Shown here piece after piece: positions 18,918-29,561 of a stretch of DNA of 64,000 bases. A program made the position numbers and the translations under genes. Source of the stretch: Massilia sp. PAMC28688. Lineage in GTDB: Bacteria; Pseudomonadota; Gammaproteobacteria; Burkholderiales; Burkholderiaceae_D. Position 1 is the first letter of the stretch. Each line of letters begins with the position of its first letter. The stretch is from contig NZ_CP080378.1 of NCBI RefSeq assembly GCF_019443445.1, positions 434,001 to 498,000 on the forward strand, in the 5' to 3' direction. Under the pieces are notes generated by a model that worked only from the letters and a program-made list of their open reading frames with translations, made no database searches and had not been told where the DNA came from.

Positions 18918-20087
18918 TCAGTGGCCGAAGAACGCCAGCACGTCGGCCTTGCGCGCATGCGTGTCACGCTGGCCGAGCCGAATCAGCTCGCACGTGTAGC
19001 TCGATTCGAACAGCAGGTAGGAGGCCAGGGCCGAACCGCGCGCCTCGGTCGCGCCGATGCCCGACAACAGGGTGCGGATAGGCTTGGGCAGGCTCGCGGT
19101 GTGGCGGCTGGCGATGGCGTCGAGCCGCTCGGACGGCGCAATCACCAAGAGCTGCACCGGCTTCAAGGGCGTTTTGGCGAGGTATTCGGCCGGCAGCATC
19201 GATAAGGTCAGATTGATGCGGTTCAGGCGCTCGATGTCCACGGCCAGGCCATCGAGGAAGATCGAGGACATGGCGTGACCGGCAATCTGGGCCAGGCTCG
19301 GATAGCGTACCTGTCCAGGCATGGCCTGGGCCGGCTCGTGCAGGCGTCCTGCGCCCACCACCAGCACCCGGGTGGCGCCCAGGTGAATGGCCGGCGAGAT
19401 CGGGGCCAGCTGGCGCATCGACCCGTCGCCGCAAAATTCGCGGCGGCTGCCCATGAATAGCGGCACTGCGGGAAAAATGAAGGGAATGGCCGACGACGCC
19501 AGCAGATGCTCGACGCCGATCTGGTCCTGCAATGCCACGCGCCCCATGCGCACCCATGGCTTGATGTCGGCGGCGGTCTGGTAAAAGGTCACGTGATTGC
19601 CGCCCGTGTAGGACGAAGCGGTGACGGCCAGCGCATGCAGCAGCCCGTCCGACAGGGCAGCATCAAGGCGCGGCAAATCGAGCATGCGGTGCAGCAGCCC
19701 CACCAGCGGGGTATTGTCGAGCAGTGAGGTGGGGGGCGCGGCGCGCCATTTGCGCAGCAGCCAGCCAAACGAGAGCAGCGACAGCCAGCGCGCGCCTGAA
19801 CGCAGCACGCCCAGCGAATCGGCGCGGTAGACCTGTTCGACCGTGAAGTTTTCCCACACGTCGAGCAGCTTTTGCACGCCTTCCGAAAAGTTATCGGCCC
19901 GGCAGCCCAGCGCCGCTGCGTTCAGGGCGCCGGCCGAGGTGCCGCAGATGATGTCGAAGGGATTGCGCGCCGGCCGCCAGCCCGATTCCCACAGTATCTG
20001 GGAGATGGCCTGCAGCACGCCAACCTGATAGGCCGCGCGCGCGCCGCCGCCAGTCAGTATCAGGCCGGTTTTTTGTTCTATTCCCAT
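18918..20087 (-). CDS. Patatin-like phospholipase
   Basis: A 389-aa lipid acyl hydrolase. The oxyanion loop [11 protein letters not shown] (residues 10-20), nucleophile elbow GTSAG (about residue 48) and the catalytic-dyad Asp in [16 protein letters not shown] (DG/A, about 215) are all present, so it should be active. There is no obvious signal peptide. It precedes the hybrid sensor kinase by 1 bp on the same strand, so lipid turnover may be linked to that signalling route (inference). The tail shows no other recognisable domain. Confidence 0.9.
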   Translation of the reverse strand: MGIEQKTGLILTGGGARAAYQVGVLQAISQILWESGWRPARNPFDIICGTSAGALNAAALGCRADNFSEGVQKLLDVWENFTVEQVYRADSLGVLRSGARWLSLLSFGWLLRKWRAAPPTSLLDNTPLVGLLHRMLDLPRLDAALSDGLLHALAVTASSYTGGNHVTFYQTAADIKPWVRMGRVALQDQIGVEHLLASSAIPFIFPAVPLFMGSRREFCGDGSMRQLAPISPAIHLGATRVLVVGAGRLHEPAQAMPGQVRYPSLAQIAGHAMSSIFLDGLAVDIERLNRINLTLSMLPAEYLAKTPLKPVQLLVIAPSERLDAIASRHTASLPKPIRTLLSGIGATEARGSALASYLLFESSYTCELIRLGQRDTHARKADVLAFFGH

Positions 20088-20159
20088 CCAGCAAGCGTAG
20101 CAGGGTCTGGCACCTTTGCGGGAAAAAAGCGCGCTGCCGATGGCAAATCGGGCACAGTC

Positions 20160-21935
20160 TCAATCACCCCTGGCCACGCCTTCGCGGCGCGGATCGGCGC
20201 CACCGAACCACCATGGCTGCCCATGAATGGAGATGCGCTGCACCCCTTGCAGGCCGGACGTCATGTCGTAGCTGCGCAGGCTGTGGCCGCGCGATCTGAG
20301 AGCTTCCTGGATGGCGGGCGGGAAGCGGCCCGTTTCCAGTTCGGTCGGACCATTGCGGCTGCCGAAATTGGGCAGATTGATTGCCTGCTGCATGTTCAGG
20401 CCCCAGTCCAGGGTGCCGACCAGGGTCTTGGCCACGTAGTTGATGATGGCCGGGCCGCCGGGCGAGCCCACAGCCAGCACCAGCTTCTTGCTGGCGCGGT
20501 CGAACACGATGGTGGGCGACATGGCGCTGCGCGGGCGCTTGCCCGGCTGGACGCGGTTGGCGATGGGGCCATTGGCATCGTGCGAATCGAAGGAAAAATC
20601 GGTGAGCTGATTATTGAGCAGGAAGCCGCGCACCATCTGGCGCGCGCCAAAGGCGTCTTCCACCGATGTGGTGAGCGAGACACCGGCGCCGCTGGCGTCC
20701 ACCACCACCACATGCGAGGTGGCCTTGGCCTCAATAGCATTGTCGGTGCCCCAGGCCACCTCCATGCCGGGCGGCGTGCCGGCAGGCGCGGTGCCCATCG
20801 ATTTTTCGCCAATCAGCGCTGCGCGCTGCGCCAGGTAGGACTTGTCGATCAGGGCCGGCACGCCCCGCCCGGGCAGCGGCACGAAGTCGGTGTCGGCCGC
20901 GTACCGGTTGCGGTCCGCATAGGCCAGGCGCGCCGCTTCGGTAAACAGGTGCAGGGCCTCCACCGCGGGCACGCCGTCCTGCGGCGGGTGCGCCGCCATG
21001 TTGCGCGTTTCGAGTATGCCCAGCATCTGGGCGATGGCGATGCCGCCCGAGGATGGTGGCGGCATGCCGCACACGGTAAAGGCGCGGTAGTCGCTGCATA
21101 CGGGCGGGCGCAGCACGGCCTTGTAGCCTGCAATATCGGCCAGCGACAGCTTGCCGGGATTGGTCGGGTGGGACGCCACCTTGGCCACGATGTCGCGCGC
21201 AATAGCGCCCTTGTAGAAGGCGTCGGCACCGCCCGCCGCAATCATGCGCAAGGTCGTGGCCAGGGCGGGATTCTTGATGATGTGACCCACCGGCCATGGC
21301 TTGCCATCGTGGTAGAAGTAGGCGGCAGCGACCGGGTCCTTGCGCAGGTGCTGGTCATGATCGAGCTGGCGGTGCAGGCGGGCCGACAGCGCAAAGCCGG
21401 TATCGGCCAGCTTGATGGCCGGTTCGAACAGCGCCTTCCAGGGCAGTTTGCCGTGCTCCTTGTGCGCCAGTTCCAGCATGCGCAACACGCCCGGGACACC
21501 CACCGAGCGCCCGCCGACCACGCCGGTCGCGCGCGACACGGGGCTGCCGTCGGCGTTCTGGAACAGCTTGTCGGTGGCGGCAGCCGGCGCCGTTTCGCGC
21601 CCGTCAAAGGCTTGCACCTTCTTGCCATCGTAATGCATCAGGAAGGCGCCTCCGCCAATGCCCGACGATTGCGGCTCCACCAGCGTCAGCACGAGCTGGA
21701 CGGCAATGCCGGCATCAATCGCACTGCCGCCCTTCTTGAGAATGGCGTAGCCGGCCTCGGCTGCCAGCGGGTTGGCGGCTGACACCATGAATTTCTTGGC
21801 AGCCCAGCCTGCCTTTTCCTGAAAACCGGTGGCAATTTCCGGCGCCTTGTGCGCCGCATCGGCTGCCGGGGCAGCAATCTGTGCGGTAGCGCCGGCGCTG
21901 GCCAGGGCCAGGGCCAGCAAAGTCAGTTTGACCAT
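20160..21935 (-). CDS. ggt: Gamma-glutamyltransferase
   Basis: Periplasmic Ntn hydrolase of 591 aa that transfers or hydrolyses the gamma-glutamyl group of glutathione. A signal peptide (MVKLTLLALALASAGATAQ) is followed by the large-subunit motifs AANPLAAEAGYAILKKGGSA and SGIGGGAFLM. The autocleavage nucleophile is the Thr of ATSHVVVVD (about residue 404), followed by GSPGGPAIINYV near the small-subunit C-terminus. Start 21935 gives the signal peptide; 46 further in-frame codons upstream are unrelated. It stands alone. Confidence 0.93.
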   Translation of the reverse strand: MVKLTLLALALASAGATAQIAAPAADAAHKAPEIATGFQEKAGWAAKKFMVSAANPLAAEAGYAILKKGGSAIDAGIAVQLVLTLVEPQSSGIGGGAFLMHYDGKKVQAFDGRETAPAAATDKLFQNADGSPVSRATGVVGGRSVGVPGVLRMLELAHKEHGKLPWKALFEPAIKLADTGFALSARLHRQLDHDQHLRKDPVAAAYFYHDGKPWPVGHIIKNPALATTLRMIAAGGADAFYKGAIARDIVAKVASHPTNPGKLSLADIAGYKAVLRPPVCSDYRAFTVCGMPPPSSGGIAIAQMLGILETRNMAAHPPQDGVPAVEALHLFTEAARLAYADRNRYAADTDFVPLPGRGVPALIDKSYLAQRAALIGEKSMGTAPAGTPPGMEVAWGTDNAIEAKATSHVVVVDASGAGVSLTTSVEDAFGARQMVRGFLLNNQLTDFSFDSHDANGPIANRVQPGKRPRSAMSPTIVFDRASKKLVLAVGSPGGPAIINYVAKTLVGTLDWGLNMQQAINLPNFGSRNGPTELETGRFPPAIQEALRSRGHSLRSYDMTSGLQGVQRISIHGQPWWFGGADPRREGVARGD

Positions 21936-22005
21936 GTACTCTCCTAGTGACAACGCGCAGCCAGGGCTGCGCGCTTGAACAAAAGGTATCGTACAGTAAA
22001 TTGCT

Positions 22006-22764
22006 TTATTTCGGCTGCATGCGGATGGCACCGTCCAGGCGGATGGTCTCGCCGTTGAGCATGGTGTTTTCAATGATGGCCTTGGCCAGCTGGGCGTACT
22101 CGGCAGGACGGCCCAGGCGCTGCGGGAACGGGACCATGTTGCCCAGGGCGGTGCGGACTTCTTCCGGCATGCCCATCAGCATTGGCGTTTCGAAAATGCC
22201 AGGGGCGATACACATGACGCGAATGCCGCTGCGGGCCAGGTCGCGCGCCATGGGCAGGGTCAGGCCCACCACGGCAGCCTTGGACGAGCCGTAAGCGGCC
22301 TGGCCAATCTGGCCATCATAGGCGGCAACGGACGCGGTATTGATGATCACGCCGCGCTCGCCGGAGTCGCCCGCTTCCGTCTTGCCCATCGCATCGGCAG
22401 CCAGGCGCGACATATTGAAGGTGCCCACCAGGTTGATGTTGATGGTGCGCTGGAATACCTCGAGCGGGTGCGGACCATCCTTGCCCACGGTCTTCACGGC
22501 CGGCGCCACACCGGCGCAGTTGATCAGGCCGCGCAGGGTGCCCATGCCGGTGGCCGCGGCCACCACTGCCTGGCCGTCTGCTTCGGATGTCACGTCGCAT
22601 TTGATGAACTTGCCGTTCAGTTCAGCGGCCAGCGCTTCGCCCGCTTCTGCCTGTACGTCGGCCAGCACAACCTTGGCGCCCGCTTCCGTGAGCATGCGCG
22701 CGGTGGCCGCGCCCAGGCCCGATGCACCGCCGGTGATGATGAATACATTGTTCTGAATTTGCAT
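22006..22764 (-). CDS. SDR family 3-hydroxyacyl-CoA dehydrogenase (type II, HSD17B10-like)
   Basis: A 252-aa SDR with TGGASGLG (residues 11-18), LADVQ, NCAG, the catalytic [14 protein letters not shown]…YGSSKAA (Ser, Tyr, Lys) and [13 protein letters not shown], a stretch typical of type II 3-hydroxyacyl-CoA dehydrogenases of fatty-acid and branched-chain amino-acid breakdown. ATG at 22764 is preceded by AAGGGAT. A perfect 16-bp palindrome sits 25 bp upstream of the start and suggests control by a dedicated regulator such as those of the branched-chain or fatty-acid regulons (inference). Confidence 0.88.
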   Translation of the reverse strand: MQIQNNVFIITGGASGLGAATARMLTEAGAKVVLADVQAEAGEALAAELNGKFIKCDVTSEADGQAVVAAATGMGTLRGLINCAGVAPAVKTVGKDGPHPLEVFQRTININLVGTFNMSRLAADAMGKTEAGDSGERGVIINTASVAAYDGQIGQAAYGSSKAAVVGLTLPMARDLARSGIRVMCIAPGIFETPMLMGMPEEVRTALGNMVPFPQRLGRPAEYAQLAKAIIENTMLNGETIRLDGAIRMQPK

Positions 22765-22789
22765 GGCTTATCCCTTAAAGTTCTTTTTA

Positions 22790-22805
22790 ACGTTTACGTA
22801 AACGT
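22790..22805. promoter_or_regulatory. Perfect 16-bp palindrome ACGTTTACGTAAACGT
   Basis: Lies 25 bp upstream of the SDR start, next to a TTGACG that could be a -35 box on the minus strand. Such ACGTNNACGT-type palindromes in front of acyl-CoA catabolism genes of proteobacteria are known sites for regulators such as LiuR (MerR family) or TetR-type proteins. Which one binds here is not known. Confidence 0.6.
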
Positions 22806-22862
22806 CAAGTCTCGGGATTGTAGCGAACTTTTCAGGCGAAATACCAGCGGCAGCGCAAAATG

Positions 22863-23306
22863 TTAATAGCACTGCACCGTGATGCCATTGTTATTGCAAA
22901 TACGGCCCTCGGGACTGATGAGGGAGGTGCCCACGCCACTGCGGTAGCTGCCGCCATTGCCGTCAATGCACGATGCACCGACGCAATTGATGGTCACGGG
23001 CGGCGGCACGGGCGTGGGATCGATGCGGGGCGTGAGCTGTGGCGCATAGACTGGCGGCGCTACGGTGCGCATGGGAATTTCGTCAAAGTGCTGGTAGACC
23101 GCGCGCCGCCTGGGCTTTTTGGGCGCTGCCTGCTTGCCTGGCTCTTTCTTGTCGTCAGCAACAGGCGGCTCAGCAGGGACGGTTTTGCCCGGTTCGTCAG
23201 CCGGGACCGGGCGGGTGGAGCCCACACGCTGGGGCGGATCGGTGGCCCAGGCCGCCGAGGTCATGGCCAAAGATGCCAAAAGGAATGCGGAAGTGAGGTG
23301 TTTCAT
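22863..23306 (-). CDS. Small exported hypothetical protein
   Basis: I do not recognise a family. The 147-aa product starts with a signal peptide (MKHLTSAFLLASLAMTSAAWA). A Pro/Lys-rich low-complexity stretch follows (about residues 22-75), then a tail with four cysteines (INCVGASC…CNNNGITVQCY) that could form two disulfides in the periplasm. Start 23306 was taken because it gives a clean signal peptide; in-frame starts further upstream do not. It is a single gene between the SDR and the divergently transcribed DUF4184-like gene. Confidence 0.65.
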   Translation of the reverse strand: MKHLTSAFLLASLAMTSAAWATDPPQRVGSTRPVPADEPGKTVPAEPPVADDKKEPGKQAAPKKPRRRAVYQHFDEIPMRTVAPPVYAPQLTPRIDPTPVPPPVTINCVGASCIDGNGGSYRSGVGTSLISPEGRICNNNGITVQCY

Positions 23307-23449
23307 GATATGCCTTTCCCATGCGCTTAGCCGGTCCTTCATTATGTGCCACTGCCGGCCGGTTCGATAGGAAAGGAACACTTTGTAACATGGGGCCGAC
23401 TCCGGCAGGTAGGATAGGCGTTTTACAACAGGGTTTTCACCACCGATCC

Positions 23450-24208
23450 ATGCCTTTGACGTTTGCCCATCCAGCCGCCGCCATTCCCCTGGCCCGCCTG
23501 CTCGGACGCCACGGCTCGGTCTCCGCGCTCGCGCTCGGCAGCATGACCCCGGACCTGCCCTTTTTTCTCGGCGCGTCCATGGCGCGTTCTGATACGCACA
23601 GCCTGCCTGCGCTCCTGACCTGGGCGCTGCCTGCCGGGCTGCTGCTGTACCTACTGTTTCAGGGCCTGCTCAAGCAGGCGCTCACGGCGCTGGCCCCGGC
23701 CCCGGTCCAGACCCGCCTGGCCACGGAGCACGCGGCCCCGCCGCCGGGCCTGGCCACCATTGCCGTGTCACTGCTGTGTGGCGCTGCGACCCATCTGCTG
23801 TGGGACGCGTTTACCCATCCGGGCACGGTGATCGTGGACGGCATTCCCCTGCTGCAGGCCAGCGTGGGGAGCGTGGGCAGCTACCAGGTGTATGTGTACA
23901 AGATCCTGCAGCATGCCGGTACCGTCGCCGGCCTGTCCTTGCTGGCATGCTGGAGCTGGCGCTGGTACGGGCGAACCGCGCCCGGGATGCCGGCCAGGCC
24001 CGCCATGGCGGCGCCCCTGCGCCGGGGCATTTGCGCCACGCTGATCGCGCTGCCGCTTGCGGCCGGCGCCTGGGCTGCCTGGCCGCACGGGCAGAGCACC
24101 GCACGCCTGGCCAGCTTTGTGTTCACGACCCTGCCGGTTTTTTTCTGGATGCTGACTGCGTATGCGCTCCTGTGGCATCTTGCATGCGGCCGGCGCGGCA
24201 GGACATGA
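23450..24208 (+). CDS. DUF4184-family-like integral membrane protein
   Basis: A 252-aa membrane protein with about six hydrophobic segments. The N-terminus MPLTFAHPAAAIPL with LGSMTPDLPFF and the later GAATHLLWDAFTHPG are typical of DUF4184, whose His/Asp positions recall membrane metal-dependent hydrolases of the YdjM type. Function unproven. The last codons (CGRRGRT) fall inside the first copy of a 37-bp tandem repeat, so the C-terminus may have been shaped by repeat expansion. Convergent with hppA. Confidence 0.72.
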   Translation: MPLTFAHPAAAIPLARLLGRHGSVSALALGSMTPDLPFFLGASMARSDTHSLPALLTWALPAGLLLYLLFQGLLKQALTALAPAPVQTRLATEHAAPPPGLATIAVSLLCGAATHLLWDAFTHPGTVIVDGIPLLQASVGSVGSYQVYVYKILQHAGTVAGLSLLACWSWRWYGRTAPGMPARPAMAAPLRRGICATLIALPLAAGAWAAWPHGQSTARLASFVFTTLPVFFWMLTAYALLWHLACGRRGRT

Positions 24209-24306
24209 CGGCAAAGCCGGCGGCGGCCGGCGCGGCAGGACATGACGGCAAAGCCGGCGGCGGCCGGCGCGGCAGGACATGACGGCAAAGCCGGCGGCAG
24301 CCGGCG
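24187..24306. repeat. 37-bp GC-rich tandem repeat, about 3.2 copies
   Basis: Copies at 24187-24223, 24224-24260 and 24261-24297 appear identical; a partial copy follows to 24306. Each carries GGCAGGACATGACGGCAAAG and ends in GCCGGC-rich sequence that can form hairpins across the copy junctions. Because 37 is not a multiple of 3, each copy changes frame. It begins inside the end of the DUF4184-like gene and fills the gap to the convergent hppA gene, so it may act as a two-way termination region (inference). Confidence 0.9.
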
Positions 24307-24323
24307 ATGCCCGCGCAGAACCG

Positions 24324-26561
24324 TCAGTCGAGCGGCCTGGGTTCGGCCGTATCCGCGGGCCGGGTCTCGATGGCCGGTAGCGGCGGCGTGACTTCCGGCG
24401 TCGATGGCAGCTCCTGCGGCTGCTCGGGCGGCAGCGGCTGCGGCACCACCGGGACCGGCACCACCACTGCCGGCACCACGATGGCCGGTGCATGCGCGGC
24501 TGCCGGCTGCGTCACCGCCATCCAGCCCGTCACCGGCAGCAGCGGCACCATCAGCAGCGCCACGATGTTGATGATCTTGATGAGGGGATTCACGGCGGGG
24601 CCGGCGGTATCCTTGTACGGGTCCCCCACCGTGTCGCCGGTGACCGCAGCCTTGTGCGCTTCCGAACCCTTGCCGCCGAAATTGCCGTCTTCGATGTACT
24701 TCTTGGCGTTGTCCCACGCGCCGCCGCCAGTGGTCATGGAGATGGCCACGAACAGGCCGGTGACGATGGTCCCCATCAGGAGGCCACCGAGCGCGGCAGG
24801 CCCCAGCAGCATGCCCACCACCACCGGCACCACCACCGGCAGCAGCGAGGGCAGGATCATTTCCTTGATGGCCGACGCGGTCAGCATGTCCACCGCCTTG
24901 TCGTATTCCGGCTTGCCGGTGCCGTCCATGATGCCCTTGATGTCGCGGAACTGGCGGCGCACTTCCACCACCACGGCGCCGGCCGCGCGCCCCACCGCTT
25001 CCATTGCCATGGCGCCGAACAGGTAGGGAATCAGGCCGCCGATGAACAGGCCCACGATGACCATGGGGTCCGACAGCGTAAACGCGACCGACTTGCCGGT
25101 CGATTCCAGCGCGTGGGTGTAATCGGCAAACAGGACCAGCGCGGCCAGGCCGGCCGAGCCGATGGCGTAGCCCTTGGTGACAGCCTTGGTGGTGTTGCCG
25201 ACAGCGTCCAGCGGGTCGGTAATGGCGCGCACCGATTCCGGCATGCCCGACATTTCGGCAATGCCGCCGGCGTTGTCGGTAATGGGACCGTACGCGTCCA
25301 GCGCCACGATGATGCCGGCCATGGACAGCATGGAAGTTGCGGCAATGGCAATGCCGTACAGCTGCGCCATCTGGTACGAAGCAAGGATGGCCGCGCACAC
25401 GGCCAGCACCGGATAAGCAGTCGACTTCATGGAAATGCCAAGGCCGGCAATGATGTTGGTGCCGTGGCCGGTGGTGGACGCCTCTGCGATATGGCGCACG
25501 GGCTTGAACTCGGTGCCGGTGTAATACTCGGTGATGTAGACCATGAGGCCCGTGAGGACGATGCCGACGATGGCGCAGCCCATCATCCGCATGCGCATGG
25601 CGTCGTCGGTCCACATCATCCAGGTGACGGCGGCGAAGCCGATCAGCGACAGGCCGGCGGCCCACCACAGGCCCGTGTACAGGGCCGACATGATCTTCTT
25701 GCCCGGCTTGGCCTTGACCAGCGAGCAGCCCACGATGGAGCCGATGATGGACACGGCGCCCAGCAGCAGCGGATAGGTGACCGGCGTGGTGCCGGCATTG
25801 GTGATCATGAGCGCGCCGAGCAGCATGGTGGCGATCAGCGTGACGACATAGGTCTCGAACAGGTCGGCGGCCATGCCGGCGCAGTCGCCCACATTGTCGC
25901 CCACGTTGTCGGCAATGACGGCCGGGTTGCGCGGATCATCTTCCGGAATGCCCGCTTCCACCTTGCCCACCAGGTCCGCGCCCACGTCGGCGCCCTTGGT
26001 GAAGATGCCGCCGCCCAGGCGAGCAAAGATGGAGATGAGCGAGGCGCCAAAGGCCAGTCCGATGAGCGGCTTGATGACGTCATGCGCCGACAGGCCCACG
26101 TTGGACCCGCGCATGGTCAGGACCCAGTAGAACAGCGTCACCCCCAGCAGGCCCAAGCCCACCACCAGCATGCCGGTGATGGCGCCGCCCTTGAAGGCGA
26201 CATCGAGCGCGTCGTTCATGCCGCGGGTGGCCGCCTGCGCGGTGCGCACATTGGCGCGCACCGAGACATTCATGCCGATGAAGCCGCAGGCACCGGAAAG
26301 CACGGCGCCGATGGCAAAGCCGATGGCGGTATGGGCATCAAGGAGAAAATAGATGGCAACCAGGAGCACTGCTCCGACGATGCCGATGGTGCGGTACTGG
26401 CGCCCGAGATAGGCCGCCGCACCTTCCTGGATGGCCTGCGCGATGGCCTGCATCTTGGGGTTGCCCGGGTCTTGCCGGAGAATCCAGCTGCGTGTCACCA
26501 GACCATACAGAACGGCGATGACGCCACATGCCACTGCAAAAAGTAAAAACTGATCGCCCAT
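24324..26561 (-). CDS. hppA: Membrane-bound H+-translocating pyrophosphatase, K+-independent type
   Basis: A 745-aa polytopic membrane protein that couples PPi hydrolysis to proton export. It shows the catalytic [20 protein letters not shown] loop, [18 protein letters not shown] (acidic motif) and the second acidic motif [11 protein letters not shown] with [16 protein letters not shown]. The K in NTTKA at the K+-site position marks the K+-independent class. After the last membrane helix (about residue 680) the protein adds a tail of about 65 residues rich in Pro, Val and Glu ([20 protein letters not shown]), which is not part of the usual enzyme. Single gene downstream of adk's terminator. 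Confidence 0.95.
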   Translation of the reverse strand: MGDQFLLFAVACGVIAVLYGLVTRSWILRQDPGNPKMQAIAQAIQEGAAAYLGRQYRTIGIVGAVLLVAIYFLLDAHTAIGFAIGAVLSGACGFIGMNVSVRANVRTAQAATRGMNDALDVAFKGGAITGMLVVGLGLLGVTLFYWVLTMRGSNVGLSAHDVIKPLIGLAFGASLISIFARLGGGIFTKGADVGADLVGKVEAGIPEDDPRNPAVIADNVGDNVGDCAGMAADLFETYVVTLIATMLLGALMITNAGTTPVTYPLLLGAVSIIGSIVGCSLVKAKPGKKIMSALYTGLWWAAGLSLIGFAAVTWMMWTDDAMRMRMMGCAIVGIVLTGLMVYITEYYTGTEFKPVRHIAEASTTGHGTNIIAGLGISMKSTAYPVLAVCAAILASYQMAQLYGIAIAATSMLSMAGIIVALDAYGPITDNAGGIAEMSGMPESVRAITDPLDAVGNTTKAVTKGYAIGSAGLAALVLFADYTHALESTGKSVAFTLSDPMVIVGLFIGGLIPYLFGAMAMEAVGRAAGAVVVEVRRQFRDIKGIMDGTGKPEYDKAVDMLTASAIKEMILPSLLPVVVPVVVGMLLGPAALGGLLMGTIVTGLFVAISMTTGGGAWDNAKKYIEDGNFGGKGSEAHKAAVTGDTVGDPYKDTAGPAVNPLIKIINIVALLMVPLLPVTGWMAVTQPAAAHAPAIVVPAVVVPVPVVPQPLPPEQPQELPSTPEVTPPLPAIETRPADTAEPRPLD

Positions 26562-26704
26562 ATCGTCCCCTAACTATTTTTATCAAGTACTACAAAAACA
26601 CATCCGAAAGACCCCCGGGCGTCCAGCCCGTGCGGGTCAACCATACTGCGTACTGCAAAACTTTGAATCGAAATCGTTCGTGGGGATGACGGGCATCCGC
26701 AAAT

Positions 26705-26728
26705 GAAAAACGGACCTGTTGGGTCCGC
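26705..26728 (-). terminator. Rho-independent terminator of adk
   Basis: Minus-strand hairpin CGGACC-CAACA-GGTCCG followed by TTTTT, 20 bp after the adk stop. Confidence 0.9.
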
Positions 26729-26747
26729 TTTAAGTACTGCTTGCTGC

Positions 26748-27557
<810 letters not shown>

Positions 27558-27577
27558 TCAGTATTTCGCCGCCTGTG

Positions 27578-28336
27578 CTAGCCGGCCATTGCCTGGAAAC
27601 GGGCCTGCACGCGCGCCAGGTCTTGCGGCGTATCGACCCCGGCTTCGGGTGCGGCGTCCGTGATGTGCACGGCAATCGGAAAGCCATGCCACAGCACGCG
27701 CAGCTGCTCCAGCGCCTCGATCGCTTCCAGGGGCGACGCGTCGAGCGCGGGGTACTGCTGCAGGAAACGGTTGCTGTAGGCGTACAGGCCGATGTGGCGC
27801 AGCGGCTGGTAACCGGCCGGCAAGGCGCGCGATGTGGCAAATGCATCGCGGTGCCAGGGGATGGTGGCGCGCGAAAAATACAGCGCGTTGCCGTGCTTGT
27901 CGAGGACCACCTTGACCACATTCGGATTGAAGGCGTCATCGGCCTCGCTCAGCGGATGGGCGCAGGTGGACATGGGGACCGTGGCACTGATGCGCGCGGC
28001 TGCGGCGGCCAGCAGTGCCGGGTCGATCAGCGGCTCGTCGCCCTGCAGGTTGACCACTACCGCGTCGTCGGCCAGCGCCAGCGTGCGCGCCACCTCGGCG
28101 ATGCGGTCGGTGCCCGATGGATGGTCGCTGCGCGTCATGCACACTTCCACGCCATGGGCGGTGCACGCTGCGGCAATGTCTTCATGGTCGGTGGCGACGA
28201 TGATGCGCCCGGCCCCCGACAGCGCGGCGCGCTCGGCGACCCGCACTACCATGGGCTTGCCGCCCAGGTCGGCCAGCGGCTTGTTGGGCAGGCGCGTGGA
28301 CGCCAGGCGGGCTGGGATGATGACAATGAAACCCAT
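27578..28336 (-). CDS. kdsB: 3-deoxy-manno-octulosonate cytidylyltransferase
   Basis: Activates Kdo with CTP to CMP-Kdo for the LPS inner core. A 252-aa cytosolic enzyme with the N-terminal [35 protein letters not shown] and [11 protein letters not shown] motifs of the family. Together with lpxK and the Trm112-like gene directly upstream it forms the lipid A/Kdo operon common in beta-proteobacteria. Confidence 0.97.
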   Translation of the reverse strand: MGFIVIIPARLASTRLPNKPLADLGGKPMVVRVAERAALSGAGRIIVATDHEDIAAACTAHGVEVCMTRSDHPSGTDRIAEVARTLALADDAVVVNLQGDEPLIDPALLAAAAARISATVPMSTCAHPLSEADDAFNPNVVKVVLDKHGNALYFSRATIPWHRDAFATSRALPAGYQPLRHIGLYAYSNRFLQQYPALDASPLEAIEALEQLRVLWHGFPIAVHITDAAPEAGVDTPQDLARVQARFQAMAG

Positions 28337-28348
28337 CAGCAGCCCATT

Positions 28349-28519
28349 TCAGACCGGTTCGATCTTGCGTGCCTGGTCGGCCCACATGATGGGGATACCG
28401 TCACGCACGGGATAGGCCAGGCGGTCGGCTTTGCAGACCAGTTCCTGCGCGGTCTTGTTAAATTCAAGCGGCCCTTTGCAGACGGGGCAGACCAGGATGT
28501 CAAGCAATCGAGCTTCCAC
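28349..28519 (-). CDS. Trm112 family protein (YcaR-like)
   Basis: A 56-aa protein with the family's single [10 protein letters not shown] knuckle and the [10 protein letters not shown] motif. GTG at 28519 is the likely start: GGAG lies 7 nt upstream, and the protein then begins (M/V)[11 protein letters not shown] like its relatives. It overlaps the 3' end of lpxK by 20 bp, which points to translational coupling. Role in bacteria is not settled; the operon position beside lpxK and kdsB is conserved in many proteobacteria. Confidence 0.9.
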   Translation of the reverse strand: MEARLLDILVCPVCKGPLEFNKTAQELVCKADRLAYPVRDGIPIMWADQARKIEPV

Positions 28520-29531
28520 GGCATTTCTCCACAATGTGTTCAGCCAGCGCGCCGTCAAGCTGCGCCGTCACCGGAACCACCCACAGCCGCGGGTCGTCCC
28601 TCAGTTGTTTAATTTGCCTGCATTTTACTGCATCCTTCTCCGTGATCAGGATGATCTCGGCGTCGGCCTGTGCGAACGGCTGGTCCAGGAAATCGTGATG
28701 GTCGGGCAGCGGCAGCTCGGCGCAGGCCAGGCCAGCCGCGCGCAGCATGGCAAAGAAGCGGCCCGGATTGCCGATGCCGGCGGCAGCGAACAGGCGCTTG
28801 CCCGCCAGAGCGGCAAGCGGCACACCCTGCCCCGGCGCCAGCAAAGGCTCGGCCTGGGCGGCGACGAGTTCCATGCGTACCGGCGCGCCACCCACCTGCG
28901 CGCACAAGTCGGGCGTGAGCGTCGGCGCATTGATGACGGTGAAATCGCGCCGCCGCGACACCGGTTCGCGCAGCGGCCCGGCCGGCAGCAGCCAGCCGTT
29001 GCCGGTACCGCGCCCGTCGAACAGCACGATCTCCACATCGCGCTGGAGGGCGTAATGCTGCAGGCCGTCGTCGGAGATGATGATGTCCACCTCGGGGTAA
29101 GCGGCCAGCAATGCGCGTCCGGCGTCAGCGCGCACTCGGCCGACAAACACCGGGCAGCCGGTGCGCAGCGCCATCAGCAGCGGTTCGTCGCCGGCTTGCT
29201 GTGCCGGCGAATCGGGCGTCACTTCGCGCACCGCCTCGCCACTGCTGCCGAAACCGCGCGAGATGATCCCGGGACGGTAGCCAGCCGCCCGCAGCACCCC
29301 TGCCAGCCAGATGGTCAGCGGCGTCTTGCCGGTCCCGCCAATATAGATATTGCCCACCACGACCACCGGTACCGGCAGGCGCACGGAGGCCTTGAGGCCA
29401 CGGCGAAACAGGGCCGCGCGCACGCCCGCCAGAAGCCGGAACAGCAGCGACAAGGGCCACAGGGCGCAGGCCAGCAGGCCGCGCCCTTGCCAGGCGCGGG
29501 TCAGGGTGGATTCGAGGGAGGAGGAAGACAT
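28500..29531 (-). CDS. lpxK: Tetraacyldisaccharide 4'-kinase
   Basis: Inner-membrane-associated kinase that phosphorylates the 4' position of the lipid A disaccharide. 343 aa, with an N-terminal hydrophobic segment (about 18-38), P-loop [15 protein letters not shown] (about 60-73), [14 protein letters not shown] and [10 protein letters not shown], all diagnostic for LpxK. It lies between exbD and the Trm112-like gene in an envelope-biogenesis operon. Confidence 0.96.
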   Translation of the reverse strand: MSSSSLESTLTRAWQGRGLLACALWPLSLLFRLLAGVRAALFRRGLKASVRLPVPVVVVGNIYIGGTGKTPLTIWLAGVLRAAGYRPGIISRGFGSSGEAVREVTPDSPAQQAGDEPLLMALRTGCPVFVGRVRADAGRALLAAYPEVDIIISDDGLQHYALQRDVEIVLFDGRGTGNGWLLPAGPLREPVSRRRDFTVINAPTLTPDLCAQVGGAPVRMELVAAQAEPLLAPGQGVPLAALAGKRLFAAAGIGNPGRFFAMLRAAGLACAELPLPDHHDFLDQPFAQADAEIILITEKDAVKCRQIKQLRDDPRLWVVPVTAQLDGALAEHIVEKCRGSSIA

Positions 29532-29561
29532 GGAAGGCGCAGCCGGCCAGCAGGCCGCGCC

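Noticed and set aside
19872..21782. 636-codon plus-strand ORF opposite patatin and ggt
   Set aside because: Antisense shadow with composition bias (His, Gly, Ala, Arg) and no motif.
24492..26546. 684-codon plus-strand ORF opposite hppA
   Set aside because: Antisense shadow of a highly conserved gene.
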